From: Hygrocybe punicea
Lineage: Eukaryota; Basidiomycota; Agaricomycetes; Agaricales; Hygrophoraceae
Assembly: GCA_963556145.1 (NCBI GenBank)
Contig: OY744471.1
Span: 3,899,590-3,963,589, forward strand
DNA: 64,000 nucleotides
Direction of reading: 5' to 3'
The translations under genes were made by a program, and so were the position numbers. Under the pieces are notes generated by a model that was given only the letters and a program-made list of their open reading frames with translations, was not told the origin of the DNA and did not search any database. Positions 33,492-44,799 of this stretch are shown here, in pieces (position 1 is the stretch's first letter; every line of letters begins with the position of its first letter).

Positions 33492-35758
33492 ATACATTCT
33501 CAATACTGGTTGAACAGGCTCCCCCGTGTTCAGCAAATCATTTGTCCAGTGTCTCAGGCAAAGTCTGTAGCCTTGCAGTGCACCAGACACCATCTGATCC
33601 ATACATTCAATGTGTTCATTCCACACCTATCCTTATTTTGTGTACTGGAACCAATTCAGGCATCCAACACTCATCAAACTGTTTGACATGAAAATTGCCT
33701 CACCAATTTCCAAGCTTTATGTAATCTGAAGCATTGCCAGTGCAGAACCTGAACCAGTCATCATGTTAATTCTGGTACTCATCAAAACCAGCAATCTTAA
33801 GTTGTTACAATAGAAGTGCAGTTAGCATCATTATGCATGGCATTATTTCTACAGTACTCACAGGAGGTTTCAGACACTTAGAATTTCTAGAAATAATTAC
33901 TACATTTCAACTTGAATGTGTAGGCTCTTCATGACACCATAATGACCATATAATTGAAATTCTGTCATCAATAAATTCAAACATTGAAAGTGAATATATG
34001 ATGAATTGACATTGTAAATCTCAACAGAGAGTGATAATGAACTGTTTTGTGTAGCATTAAAGTACAACCTCTGCACTATGTCAGCAAACCTGTGCAATTG
34101 GAACTAAGAAATATATGTGAAGTATGTGAACATGGTGATATCAATAATGATGTAAACTGAAGTGGATGAGGCAAATTACTGAGTAACTATGGCTAATGAT
34201 AATGTAGTGAAGTAGTTATATATATACCAACATCAACAATGCAAACTTGATATGAAAGATGCTAATTTGGGATCTGATATTGGGTTATAACAAATTGGAA
34301 GGAACAGGATATAATCAATTATGAAATGTATATCATTGTAGTATGGTTTCAGAATGGTATCTGAGTAGCATCAGTATGTAATGATACAGGAAATATCAAT
34401 AACTTTGTCAATATTGATCATGGGAGGGTAATAATGTTGTCTGATTTGCATGTACTTGTACTCTCATTACTAAAAAGGGACAAGTAACCTGCCATGCAAA
34501 GCAATGGCCCACACCCCACTAGTCCAGTTGACAGTGTTGACGAGACACAGAACCCATGCATCTCCAAATGATGCAACACCCCCCCACCCTATCATGTAAT
34601 GATGCATCTCCATGTCGAATGCATCTGGAAACAATGTGAAGATGTGTGGAATGCATCAAGGAACTGCACCAAGATGCAGCATTCATGAGGTGTTGGAGGC
34701 ACTTGCAGCCCCCTCCATCTCCTTACACCTCGCAATGCCCCATCAACTGATGTTGGCATTTTGGAGGTGTCAGATGACCTCATGACCTCACTTGCACCTC
34801 ACAATACCCCCCATCATGTCAATTGACATGGACACAGCATTCACAAGGTGGTAACCAAGGGGCCAGGTCCTGGACGACCAAACCTGGACTGGCCTCATGG
34901 ACTGGAGCCAGTGAGATCCAGGGCCAGGGCTAGGAGTTTTGTGGACCAGACCTGGAGGGTCAGGTCCAGGTTCAGAAAAATTGCCCCAGACCTGGCCCAG
35001 ACTGGCCCTTGAACAGTCTATCACTACTTCATCTCCCCCTCTACTCAGACATTTTTTTTTTTTTTGGACCTTTCAAGTTTGCTACTGTTTCTCACCCATG
35101 CTCAGCTACCTTTCTTCTCATACAACCTTGGACCTTTCTACTACTTCACATTCCCAACCTCCTTTTTTCACCTCTCCCCTATGGGCCCTACCAATTTCTT
35201 TAGCTTTTAGCACTGCACCAGTTCTTCTCATGTTGTACATACTTATCAAATTCTGGGCCTTGCCACTGTTTCAGGGCAAGGCCACATTTGCTGATCTCTT
35301 TCACCAACAAACTGTGAGAGGTACTTGATTAGATTGCAAAAAATCCTCAATCGCCCAGCTTCTACCAAAAGTGCATTTGTCACGCTACACAGTTGTCACA
35401 TGATATTGCAACATCCACCACCTGCAGCTGAACACACCATGCAACCACACGTGATCATGTCAGTTGATGCGTGCACAGCATTCATGAGGCGTCTAGCACA
35501 GGATTATGCCAGTCTGTGTGCAGGTGCATGTGCATGTGCAAGTACCCAGTGGCTCTGATGTCAGTCTGAGTGACTTCCTTAGCTGACATATCCATGTAAA
35601 AGCAATGACTGCCTAGCACAACACAAGTTGGATACTGTACTATAATCTTGGGGCCCCACCCTGTTCTGGTGCTCAGCTGCAAGTTCTTCCTTCCATTTTT
35701 CTTAGTTCAAACACTCATTGAAGGAAAACTCATTTGCCCCTGATGATCAATGAAATTA
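33492..35758. other. Mixed gene-poor sequence with two SID boxes
   Basis: 33492-34480 is AT-rich without a supported gene. 34480-35030 is GC-richer: a palindromic box lies at 34796-34850 (CACCTCACAAT, CATGTCAATTGACATG, TTCACAAGGTG), followed by CCAGGTCC/CCTGGACC repeats to 35020. A weaker box (GATCATGTCAGTTGATGCGT, about 35450-35490) has only a partial right arm. Short plus-strand frames are unrecognised. Confidence 0.4.
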
Positions 35759-35950
35759 CAGCCATTTGCATAATCCTTGACAGTAAAAAAAAAAAGTACC
35801 AATTACAACAAATACAGTAAATACACAATAACTCATGAAATACCTCATAGATTGATATGGTTGCAGAGTGAAAGATGTACCATTTTGAAGGGCTATTGGC
35901 TTCTGTAATTAGATTTGGATAATATTTAGTGTGTGGTGAGTTGCGGATGA
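35759..35950. mobile_element. Foldback element fragment (outer 190 bp of one arm)
   Basis: Begins CAGCCATTTGCATAATCCTT after TA and matches the left arm of the 30842 element until 35950, where similarity stops. It covers the same interval that is missing from the right arm at 31414. Confidence 0.8.
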
Positions 35951-36657
35951 TGTTTTGAAGCTGCTGTAGTGATAAGCAATAATATAAATTGCTTAAAGGC
36001 TATGTACAGGTCATTGCATCAGGAAATTTACAAGCCCTTTTTTTGCACCTTGAAGGCTCTTGACCTTTTTTGAAACCTCTTGAACTTTTTTCTGAGGTTT
36101 TTTTCATCTTTTTTAACAACTTCTGCTACCTTATGGCACTTTGAGTCACTTGGAAATATTTACTACATAATATCCCTTGCACACCTTTTCAACTTTTTCC
36201 CACCTTTTCAAACTTGGATTACTTTGACTCCTTTAGCACTTTGCTTACTTGTTGGTCCTTTACAATTAATCACTTGACTTGTCTTACCACTTTTGACCTT
36301 ACTATTATGGTAGGGGTAATGAAAATTGAATGTGTAATGAAAATTGTCTGGATCAATGTGTTCCACATCTCCATATCCCTCACAAAAATTGGGAGACATA
36401 AAGGTATGATACAATAGAGACCTTGTCAACTTTAATGCCTGAAATGTTGACAGAGTGAAGCTGGGGAGATGAAAAGGTGCACATCTTGAGCGTGTGTACA
36501 TTCTAACATGGCCCAGATCCCAGAGATCTGGTACAGATACAACAGTTTTCAAACCTCACATATACTATGAACTCTTTAACCATTCTCAAATCCAACTTAT
36601 ATTGAATGATATTGCATGTGAGAGCTTCATAGGAGGGAAATTCGAGCAACAAGGTCA
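35951..36657. other. Spacer with a CTTTTGCACC-type repeat remnant
   Basis: 36019-36120 is inverted relative to part of the foldback at 43350-43400 (shared GCCCTTTTTTTGCACCTT). No gene is seen. Confidence 0.4.
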
Positions 36658-36665
36658 TCCCAGCG

Positions 36666-39600
36666 TAGCGCCGGTCAAGGGTATACCCGAGACCTTCCTG
36701 ATTGGGACTCGGACCCGTACCGGCCACGGGTACGTACCCGAAGGTCAAGGGTATGGGTATCACACGGGTTTTCACGGGTCTGCCCAAGTCCACGGGTACT
36801 ACGGGTTCATGGCAGTGGATTGGGGCACATTGCGTAGCTACAGTATAGAAATATCGATGACAGCATCCACTCGGATACTGTCATCCTCATCGGCTTCGTC
36901 CTCATCAGGTTCCTTCTCTGCAGTGACATGCAGCACGTCGTCATCGCTGATCAAATCCAGCCGGGCCCAGTCACCAAGACACATAAGAGTGTGGACTGAT
37001 TCCGCAGAGAGCCCGTTCCTGACATATGGAAGTAAAAGTCGTCCTCGGCTGAAAAGCCGCTCAACGTCGACAGATGTTGCTGGCAAGGGAGAGGTTAGCC
37101 ATGTAGATAGAAAAGATCATGTACTTGCCTGGAATTGAAAGGTAATCGAGTGCCATACGATGGAGACGAGGGTACAATTCACTGCGCGCTTGCCAACTGG
37201 CCAACGGGTTCTCGACCTCCTCAGTTTTTGCATCGAGATATCTCTGGATCTCATCATCACTTTCATCGGCTGCCGGTTTCGCTCGGAGGAGGTTATCAAA
37301 CATGTTCTTTGATACCTGCCGACATGTCAGTAGGGTGCACTCGAGCAAATGATTCAAACCTTTGCTGGATCGACGGCATCAGCTGCAGTGCGTGCCGCAA
37401 TGTTCTCGAGTGCTTCATAGTGCGTGGCATACTCCTCTCGAACGATCTCCTCTGCAGTGTCAATCCAATCCGCTTCCCACCCAGCATTCTTGAAATATGT
37501 CAGTTTGTGTGACGGGTGCAGCACCATGGCAATTCGATACATGTTTGATAGATCAGTTTTCTCATAGTATTTGTTGAGTGTTGACTTAGCAAGCTTAGCT
37601 GCAGCGCGAATGGAGGGGCGTAGAGTTGCAGCCTTGGAGTTTTTGTCGAGGGAATTGTCGATTATATCCATTATGGGGATCACCATCGCGAGGCTCGGCG
37701 TGGAGCGAGAAAAATACTTGGTTGCGTCGTTGAATATCTGTGAAGGAAGGAAGGGTGAGCAATGGACAGAGTGAAACGGAGACGGCCATTGTCAAGTTGG
37801 CAACTAGATTTGGCTGTGCTCATGGCTGTGCTCTCACACGCAGGACGTCTCGCAGCTTCTCAACAATCCCAAACTCCTCCTCCATGAGCTCACACTTGCG
37901 CATGCCCATTGCTCTATTGCTGGTAAGTGAGTCAATGGCCACTCTGTATTCATTTGCTGAATTCAACATCTTGAAGGTCGAATTCCATCTAGTCCTCACA
38001 TCGCGTGGCAACGTCTTCTTGTTGAGCTTCAACTTTTTCAAGATGTCGAACCAGTGTGGCAAGCGCTTTGTCGTCGAACGTAGCGTTGAAGAGGCAATTT
38101 TCCTGAGCTGGTGGGAGGACATTGGGCCGTTCGTTCGTCCTTGATATCTCTTTTCACTCACCTTGACGAGCACTGTTGCAACAGGTTCAACCCTCTCGTC
38201 ATGCGCAAGATGCTCCTCCTCACTCATGCGCGTTCTCTCGTCTGTCCACCCTTCAATGTCATCCATTTCACCCTCGTCATCGGCAACCTCATTCTCATCG
38301 TCGTCACCCTCCCCCTCGACCTCAATGGCCTTTCCTCCATCAAACGATGCAAGCAAACTTTTTGCAACCAAATTTGTGACATGGTCGAAGCAACGTACTC
38401 TATTTGCTGCCCCACCGAAGCTGGGAATGAGGTCCTCAAGCCTGTCAACCATAACATCGTTCGGGGACGCATTATCAGCGGTGATCGCGAGGAGCTGTTC
38501 ACACTGTGAGTTCATGCCTTGTCCCTGGCTGTCATCATCTAACGGACCTTCTTAGTGATTCCAAATGCATTCAAGGTGTCAGCGATGGCTTTTGCCATGT
38601 TCCGGCCAGTATGCGCCTTCGCCAGTTCAATCACATTGAGGACCATGCGCAGTGGCTCACCATTGCGCAGAAGGTGCACTGTAATGGCCAAGAATGCCTT
38701 GTGGTTGGGCGAGCTCCACGCATCGACGGCAAGACTGAGGCGGCCTCCATACTCCTAGTGGTAAGTCAGTCTTGCTCAATTGCAACAATGCTCGTCTCAC
38801 TTGTAATGATTTTGCCAACCGTGCACGACAGCGGGCAAATACTCGATGGATGTCTCGTGCCACCGTCCTAACCGAAGGCAGCCAAAGCTCGGGGCACCCA
38901 GTTTTCATCAGACACCTGAAGCCCTCATCTTCGACAATTGAAAATGGGCGCGCTGACTTGCTGACCCATCATACGATCTCAGCGCTGATCAATCTCCATG
39001 AGAACTTCTTTTGCCATGTCAAGATGGTACTCTCACCAAATCTCCGTCTTTGTATGCTGACGAGTCGAGTAAGTCTTTCTTCCCAATTTGTTTAGTCCTT
39101 TGAAGGCTGCAGTGATGGATCCTGATCTGACAAAACTCGCTACAGCATCCCTTGCTGTTGCTGCTTTCAGCCCATCAGAAGCACCGAGTACTTCATCCCC
39201 CCAGCAGCGCTTTACATGTTTTCGGAGATTGCTTGTTGACCGTGCATCACCTTTATCCAGCCACCTCGTTATCTTCGTTGTGCAACCCGGCTTTGCACAT
39301 GCAAATTCATGGCCCCGGCTTCCGGCCTTGTCCGTTTTTATTCCTACATCTGGCTTGTAGAATGCATAAACAGGTGAGACCCATTCCTTTGCGAGTCGTT
39401 CTAATGTGTCATCAGCTCAATGATGACCATATTAACACCTACAACGCACTCAATTCTTCCTCGGGTGTTTCCTTTTCAGTAATCTCCACTATGCTGGGAC
39501 TCCGAGAGCGAGACGGAGCAGGGGATGACACAGGGGACTGTTGTCTGGTGTTTCTCCGTTGCCTTTTTGAAGGTGGAGGTGTTTTGTTGGTTGTTGAAGG

Positions 39601-39790
39601 TCGCCTTTTGGCCATTTTTGAGGTCTTCCTTGTGATCTTTGTATCCTGTATAGCTATCTCGTTTAGGTTAGAATTCCAGGTATGGGTACCCACGGGTATC
39701 ACGGGTCATCCATGATTGGACTCGGACCCGTGACCCATAGTACCCGTACTCAAAACCCGTACGGTGCTTCGGTACCCTTGACTGGCGCTA
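36666..39790 (-). mobile_element. hAT DNA transposon, near complete
   Basis: The 18-bp TIRs TAGCGCCGGTCAAGGGTA and TAGCGCCAGTCAAGGGTA (reverse complement of the right end) differ at one base. The flanking octamers are identical: TCCCAGCG at 36658-36665 and 39791-39798. Subterminal zones (36690-36800 and 39680-39775) are packed with ACGGGTAC-type repeats, probable transposase sites. The single gene inside is the hAT transposase on the minus strand. This is the only element of the hAT type here with its own enzyme. Confidence 0.95.
36838..39615 (-). pseudogene. hAT-family transposase, one premature stop
   Basis: The gene starts at ATG 39615 with a basic, Ser/Pro-rich leader (MAKRRPSTTNKTPPPSKRQR). 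A BED-like finger follows: FACAKPGC ... STSNLRKHVKRC. The RNase H-like core has VDAWSSPNHKAFLA (first acidic residue), LLAITADNASPND (second) and DVRTRWNSTFKML. The C-terminal dimerisation region reads DYLSIPATSVDVERLFSRGR and ends at 36838. At least seven introns can be placed in phase, including a GC-AG intron splitting SIP/ATS. One clear defect is a TGA at 38969-38971 where EIVRWVS is expected (arginine). Otherwise frames are open throughout, so it died recently or is read through. Confidence 0.85.
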
Positions 39791-39798
39791 TCCCAGCG

Positions 39799-40580
39799 TG
39801 ACATTGCCCTCTTTCAAGCCCCGCACTCTCTGTGACACTCCGTGACTTTTTTTTTTTCATTACACATCCAATCACGCAAAATCTGAGTTGTGTTCGCGGT
39901 CTGTGCCCGATGGCTGATTCCTTCACTCTAAAAATCCAAAAAATTCAGGGCATGTAGTTAAGAGGCCATTTTATGTGTGTACAAGTTTTTAGAGGTAGGT
40001 AACACGTGGATCGAGCACAATAAAAGTCAGAGTAAAAGATTTTCATTACTACTAGACAAATAGTATGACCTTGGATCACTTTTGACCTTTGATGCTTTTT
40101 CTTCTTTTTTTCTACTTTTCCCATCTTTTTCAAAAGTGAATTACTTTGAAAAAGGATACCTCTTGTCCCAAGACAAAGAGCTTTTTTAAGCCGGGTCCAT
40201 TTCTTGAAAAAGTTGTTTGGTCTTTGGAAAAGAAGAATCTCTTGAAAGCTTTTCCATATCTTTTGTGGTTTGTTAGCCTTTTTTTACAGGTTATTTAAAT
40301 ACTTCTGAATGAATACTTTCAGTTTCAAAATAAATTGTGTACAGTATACATTTGAAACTTCAATAATGTCAGTAAATGTCTTGTTATTGAAGAAGTACTG
40401 TAAAATTGTCAATCAACACTGGTAATGTACTTTGTTTCAAAATATTGGATCATTATGATTTTGAATTCTTTTCGAATACTGGTGCAACAATATGATAACA
40501 ATATGTAGTATACCCTCCCAATAAATTCAACATACTTCAGTATATGGACCATGTGTGGCCAGCCTGTCTGCGAGGTGGAA
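39799..40580. other. AT-rich spacer
   Basis: No gene. 40080-40260 holds CTTTTTC/GAAAAAG-rich sequence with AAGCCGGGTC, shared with the foldback at 43060. Confidence 0.35.
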
Positions 40581-40589
40581 TTTGGGTGC

Positions 40590-41240
40590 TGGGGCCTTGC
40601 ACCGGCCTTCAGCCATACGCAGGCCTCTTCGTCTGGGTGTCCCGATGCGTCCGCGTTGAACCGGACAACTTCCACCTCGCGAGAGAGCCACACATGTCAA
40701 TTGACATGGCCGGCATCTTCGCGAGGTGGGAATGGGGTGCCCTGCCCTGCCCTGCGGATACTCCATCTGACCTTGCGAGAGAGCCGCGCACGTCAGTTGA
40801 CGTGGCCAGCGTCTTCGCAAAGTGGCGAAACGCACGCGTTGTACGTGTGCGTTCTGCCTCGGTTGCATCCGGGGTGCCGGCACACTTCATCGCGTGGTGG
40901 GTGCCGTGGTGCCATGGCCTGTCCTGGCAAAACACACGCGTTTGACGCGTGTGTTCCAGTGGTGGTAACGGTGGTGGCAGCGTGGTGGCGCGTTCTTCAG
41001 TTAGAAGAATAAAATCGATGGAAAAAATTAATGAAAAACATACCATGAAGCAGCGGGGGTGGATGCACCACCCCCTGCTGCTCGTTCCGTCTCGTTGACT
41101 CACCCACTCCGTTCGTTTGCGTGTGCGCGCGCCCCGGTTTGCCATGGGGCCTGTTGTCGGCGTGTCTGACGTGGCATTGATTGTCGACGTCGTGGTTGTG
41201 GCCGTCGTGGTGGCAATCATTGTTGTCGTTGTCATTGTCG
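40590..41240 (-). pseudogene. Modular GVVHPP/SID gene
   Basis: Exon 1 (41240 to about 41050) is an Asn/Asp/Thr-coding tract of GACAAYGACAAC repeats followed by RTEWVSQ-type sequence and EQQGVVHPPPLLHG, directly before a GTATGT donor. After an intron of roughly 60-70 bp, exon 2 reads PWHHGTHHAMKCAGTPDATE, then HFAKTLATSTDVRGSLARSD and HLAKMPAMSIDMCGSLARWK, which are the two palindromic boxes. The exon 1 reading frame changes once. Layout matches 4.5, 10.9 and 41.8 kb. I know no homologous family, and no function is assigned. Confidence 0.5.
40673..40825. repeat. Two palindromic SID boxes in tandem
   Basis: 40673-40728: CACCTCGCGAGAGAGCCACA, ATGTCAATTGACAT, TTCGCGAGGTG. 40770-40825: ACCTTGCGAGAGAGCC, ACGTCAGTTGACGT, CTTCGCAAAGT. 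Spacing is about 97 bp. Confidence 0.8.
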
Positions 41241-41250
41241 TTGTCGTGGT

Positions 41251-42558
41251 TAGTGTTGGGGAAGTTCGGTCTCAGACCGACCCAAACCCGGTTTAGACCG
41301 AACTGAAACCGCCGGTTTCGGTTTCGGTTTGGGAAATTTCGGCTGAGACCGAACCGTTCAGTCTCCGGTTTGGAGATTTGGCCGCGGGCCGAAACGGTTT
41401 CAAACTCAGTTTGAACCGCAAACCGACAATCCAAAGTCGGCTACATGGCTGACTTCGAAAGTCACCCAAAGTCACCAACCCCACCAACAACACCCCCGAT
41501 ATACGCCAAACGAAGACGATGGAGCACCCGAGGTCGACAAAACGGGCGGCGGGGTACTCCCTGCCGCCCGCATATGTTTTTTATTTTTATTTATTCGAAC
41601 TTAACTAACGCATTTACAAATTACAGGTTGATGCACCACGGCCACCACCACCACCACCACCACCACCACCACCACGACAACGACCACGACAACGGCAACG
41701 ACAACGGCGACGGTTACAACCACCGTCAACGCCACGCCGGACGCGCCCACAGCAACGCCCACGGCCCACCCCAGCGCCACGCCAAACGCATTCAAAACGC
41801 GCGCCAAACGTACGTGAATGGGGTGGAGTCAACAAGGTGGAAGAGCAGCAGGGGTGGTGCATCCACCCCGCTCCTTCATGGTATGTACCTTTATTCATTT
41901 TTTCACTGATTTATTCGTCCATTATAGAACGCGGCACCGTACCACCACCACCACGCAACACTAACACCACCGAGGAAGGCCAACGCGGGGTCAACCCGGC
42001 TGTCGTCGTGTGTACAACGCGTATGACGCGTCCGGACACCCTCGCGAAGAGGCTCCTATGCCACCACCACCATGCGTCCGCCGAAAACAACCAAAGCGGC
42101 CCAGCCGTCGTCGCGTGCACAACGCGTATGACACGTGGGGCACCACCACCACCACCACCACCACCACCATCACGCGTCCACCGAAAACGGCCAACGCGGT
42201 CAACCCACATCGCATGTACAACGCGTGTGACGCGTCGGGACACCCATGGAGAAGCCCGCGTGCGGCTCAATGCCGGCGCAGGGTGTGCCAGCACCCCAGC
42301 ACCCCAATCTCACCTCGCAAACAGGCTGGCCACGTCAATTGACGTGCGCAGCACTGTTGCGAGGTCAGAATGGTGCAGGGGCACTGAGCACTAGCGGTCC
42401 GCGGTTCAGACCGCGTTTGGACCGAAACCGAACCGATGCAAACCGTTTGCATCGGTTTCGGTCTGGTTTGGGGACTTTGGGTGGAAAACCGGACCATTCG
42501 GTTTCCGGTTTGGGCAAAAAGGCCCCAAACCGGACCAAACCGAACTTCCCCAACACTA
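41251..42558 (+). mobile_element. TAGTGTTG-family element, fourth copy, carrying the modular gene
   Basis: Both ends read TAGTGTTGGGGAAGTTCGGT, a perfect 20-bp inverted repeat, flanked by GTCGTGGT at 41243-41250 and 42559-42566. It inserted into the low-complexity exon of the modular gene at 40590. Its own plus-strand copy has an acceptor at about 41627 (AATTACAG) and a CAC/CCA tract (41640-41690). The exon end GAGCAGCAGGGGTGGTGCAT lies before a GTATGT donor near 41881; one G is missing, which breaks the GVVHPP frame. A second intron ends near 41928, and a box at 42311-42365 encodes HLANRLATSIDVRSTVARSE. Confidence 0.9.
42311..42365. repeat. Palindromic SID box
   Basis: CACCTCGCAAACAGGCTGGC, ACGTCAATTGACGT perfect centre, GTTGCGAGGT. 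Confidence 0.8.
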
Positions 42559-43059
42559 GTCGTGGTGGTGGTTGCCATAGACCTGCAATTTTAATTGTTA
42601 GTGTCGAATAAAATAAAATAAAATGAAAGGAAATAAAAAAGTACGCGGGTGTAAGGGAGTACCGCATGTACCGGGGTCGCACCACTCCTGGTCTTGCTCG
42701 CCATCATCATCATTGCGTTGGCGTCGTCCTATAAAGATCAGTACCTCAGTCACGAAAATGCTAAGTCAAACTTACCGAAAATGGCAAACGTGACGATGTT
42801 TGACGCTCCATTTTGCCAAACTTCGCCAAATGGTCCATGCGCGACCTCAAAACATATATAAGTCGTGCATCCATTCACTCGAATGGGGCGTATCATTCAC
42901 TTCAATTTCGTTAATACTGATTTACTTGATATGTCAAGTTGTTAGTAAATATAGTTGTAGTAAAGTTACTATAAAATCAATTAAATATATTTTTAATCTA
43001 TTAATTATTAATAATTGATGTCTTTGAATCTTGACAATTTGTTGCGCGAAAAAGGCCAT

Positions 43060-43400
43060 CTTTTACAAGGAGCAAAAGGGGCCAAGGTCCCAAGGGGTAG
43101 CACCGTTTCCAAGAAAGTGACCTGGCTTAGAAAAGGTCAAACTCTTGGAAAAAGAGGTCAAAAGGAGGAAAAAAAGAAATCAAAAGCTCTTCTTTTCCCT
43201 TTTTTTTTCCCTTCCTTTTTTTTCTCCTTTGACCTCTTTTTCCAAGAGTTTGACCTTTTCTAAGCCGGGTCACTTTCTTGGAAAAGGTGCTACCTCTTGG
43301 AAAAGGTGGACCTCTTGGGACCTTTTGCACCTTTTGCAACTTTTACAAGGTGCAAAAGGTGCAAAAAAAGGGCTTGTAATTTTCCTGATGTGGATTGTTA
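43060..43400. mobile_element. Foldback element rich in purine/pyrimidine tracts
   Basis: Arms around 43090-43175 and 43200-43310 pair over about 100 bp (GAAAGTGACCTGGCTTAGAA against TTCTAAGCCGGGTCACTTTC). The right side continues into repeated CTTTTGCAC motifs. Related fragments lie at 36019-36120 and 40080-40260. No TSD was identified. Confidence 0.75.
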
Positions 43401-44590
43401 TAAAACATGTCCTAGCATCTCAAGATATATTGTATTGACTATCTAAAACTTCTATAATGTACTACAATTTTTTCTATCCAATCATCTGATTCTGCTCAAA
43501 ACAAAGGAGTTAAAATTGAAATGTTGAAAACATCAAAATTATGTGATTATTTCACATGGCCAAAACAACTGCAAACACCAATAAATTCTGTGCCTTCTCT
43601 AAATTATAGCCTCTGCTCATTTCCCATCTTCTTAACCCATATGCATTTTAGACTATTTTCTAATTTCTGACATTAGTGTTTTTATTGACCATATTCACCA
43701 AGAATCACTTACAATTTTTCATCAGATGGAATTTTCTGAAACACTGACTTTACCTCTAGCTGCACTTTTATCCATTTTTCATGTTCTGCCCATCTCATGA
43801 ATTTGAGTTCCCAATCCAGTACAAGTAGAACAATTTAACAAGTCCTCCTTTGCACCATCCTTTTTTCAAAACAATAAGTTTGTGGTAGAGACATATTTCT
43901 TGTAGCAGCCTTGAGAATTGTCTGAATTTTCTCAGTAGCCCAGGCAATTGTTCAGTATGTGGTAGATTAGAGGGTGAGAGTGGGTAAGAGAGATCGGAGA
44001 GATCAAAGAGGCTTGAATGAACTTCAGAAAGTTGAAACAGGGTTTGTGCAAGATTTATGCAAGATTGCTTTTGTAGTAACTCAGACTCGGAGTAATGCAC
44101 ATCAAAAATCACATGTTTAAGATCATGTGATTGGGAATTAGCCACGTATAAAATCACATGTATAAGATCATGTGATTGTTCAGTTTCATTTAAAAACCCT
44201 GAAACCTTCATGTTTGGCCCTGAGTGCTCTTCCACTTCCAGTTTACTCACCCTGGCAGAGAGAGCCGAATTTCTCTGCTTGATGCCAGGGCACAGAAGTC
44301 CTGGTTTGGATGCAGCCTCTGGATAGTTGTGGGCATTCAATTCTAGCCTTGACTATCACTAGTAGGGAGGGTGGCCTCTCCACTATTCCTTGGGCATGGG
44401 CCTGGGGTGGGTGACTATAAAGGTCCTAGTATAGATAGTCATGTAGTTTTAATTTTATTCTTGAGGAGCCTTGTCTATTTAAACTTATTATAAGGGAAAG
44501 TTATTGAGCCCACACTTTATGCAGCGGCATGATGGCATTCCATGCATTTTTGATGTTGGTGGCATTGGTCCCACACCCAGTAAGATGGCT
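43401..44590. other. Gene-poor stretch
   Basis: A minus-strand frame of 181 codons (43795-44340) is not recognised. 44109-44177 has two copies of a palindrome (AATCACATG, 8-11 bp, CATGTGATTG). Confidence 0.35.
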
Positions 44591-44594
44591 ACAT

Positions 44595-44648
44595 ACCTCG
44601 CGAAGCCGGCACACGCATCAATTGATGCAGCGGCGTGTTTCACGAGGT
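44595..44648. repeat. Palindromic SID box
   Basis: ACCTCGCGAAGCCGGCACAC, GCATCAATTGATGC, TTTCACGAGGT. Plus-strand reading: YLAKPAHASIDAAACFTR. Confidence 0.75.
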
Positions 44649-44799
44649 TGGTGCCCTACTGGTGGGGAGAGGAGATAAGGGTCTTTTCTGATATATATTT
44701 CATTCATGTTAGTTTTGTTTGTAAGGTCCTTACCAAATGTTCCCTGTAGATAGGCCCCAATGATGGCCATCCTAAGATATTGACAAACTGGCATTAGAT

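Noticed and set aside
39088..39715. Plus-strand frames of 90 and 187 codons over the hAT element
   Set aside because: They are antisense to the transposase exon that holds the BED-like finger.
41600..42294. Poly-His, poly-Val, poly-Gly and poly-Pro frames
   Set aside because: They result from CAC/CCA repeats in the modular gene; no frame is favoured outside the conserved blocks.
43795..44340. 181-codon minus-strand frame as a gene
   Set aside because: No recognisable motif, no splice-consistent extension, and it starts in sequence with palindromic repeats.
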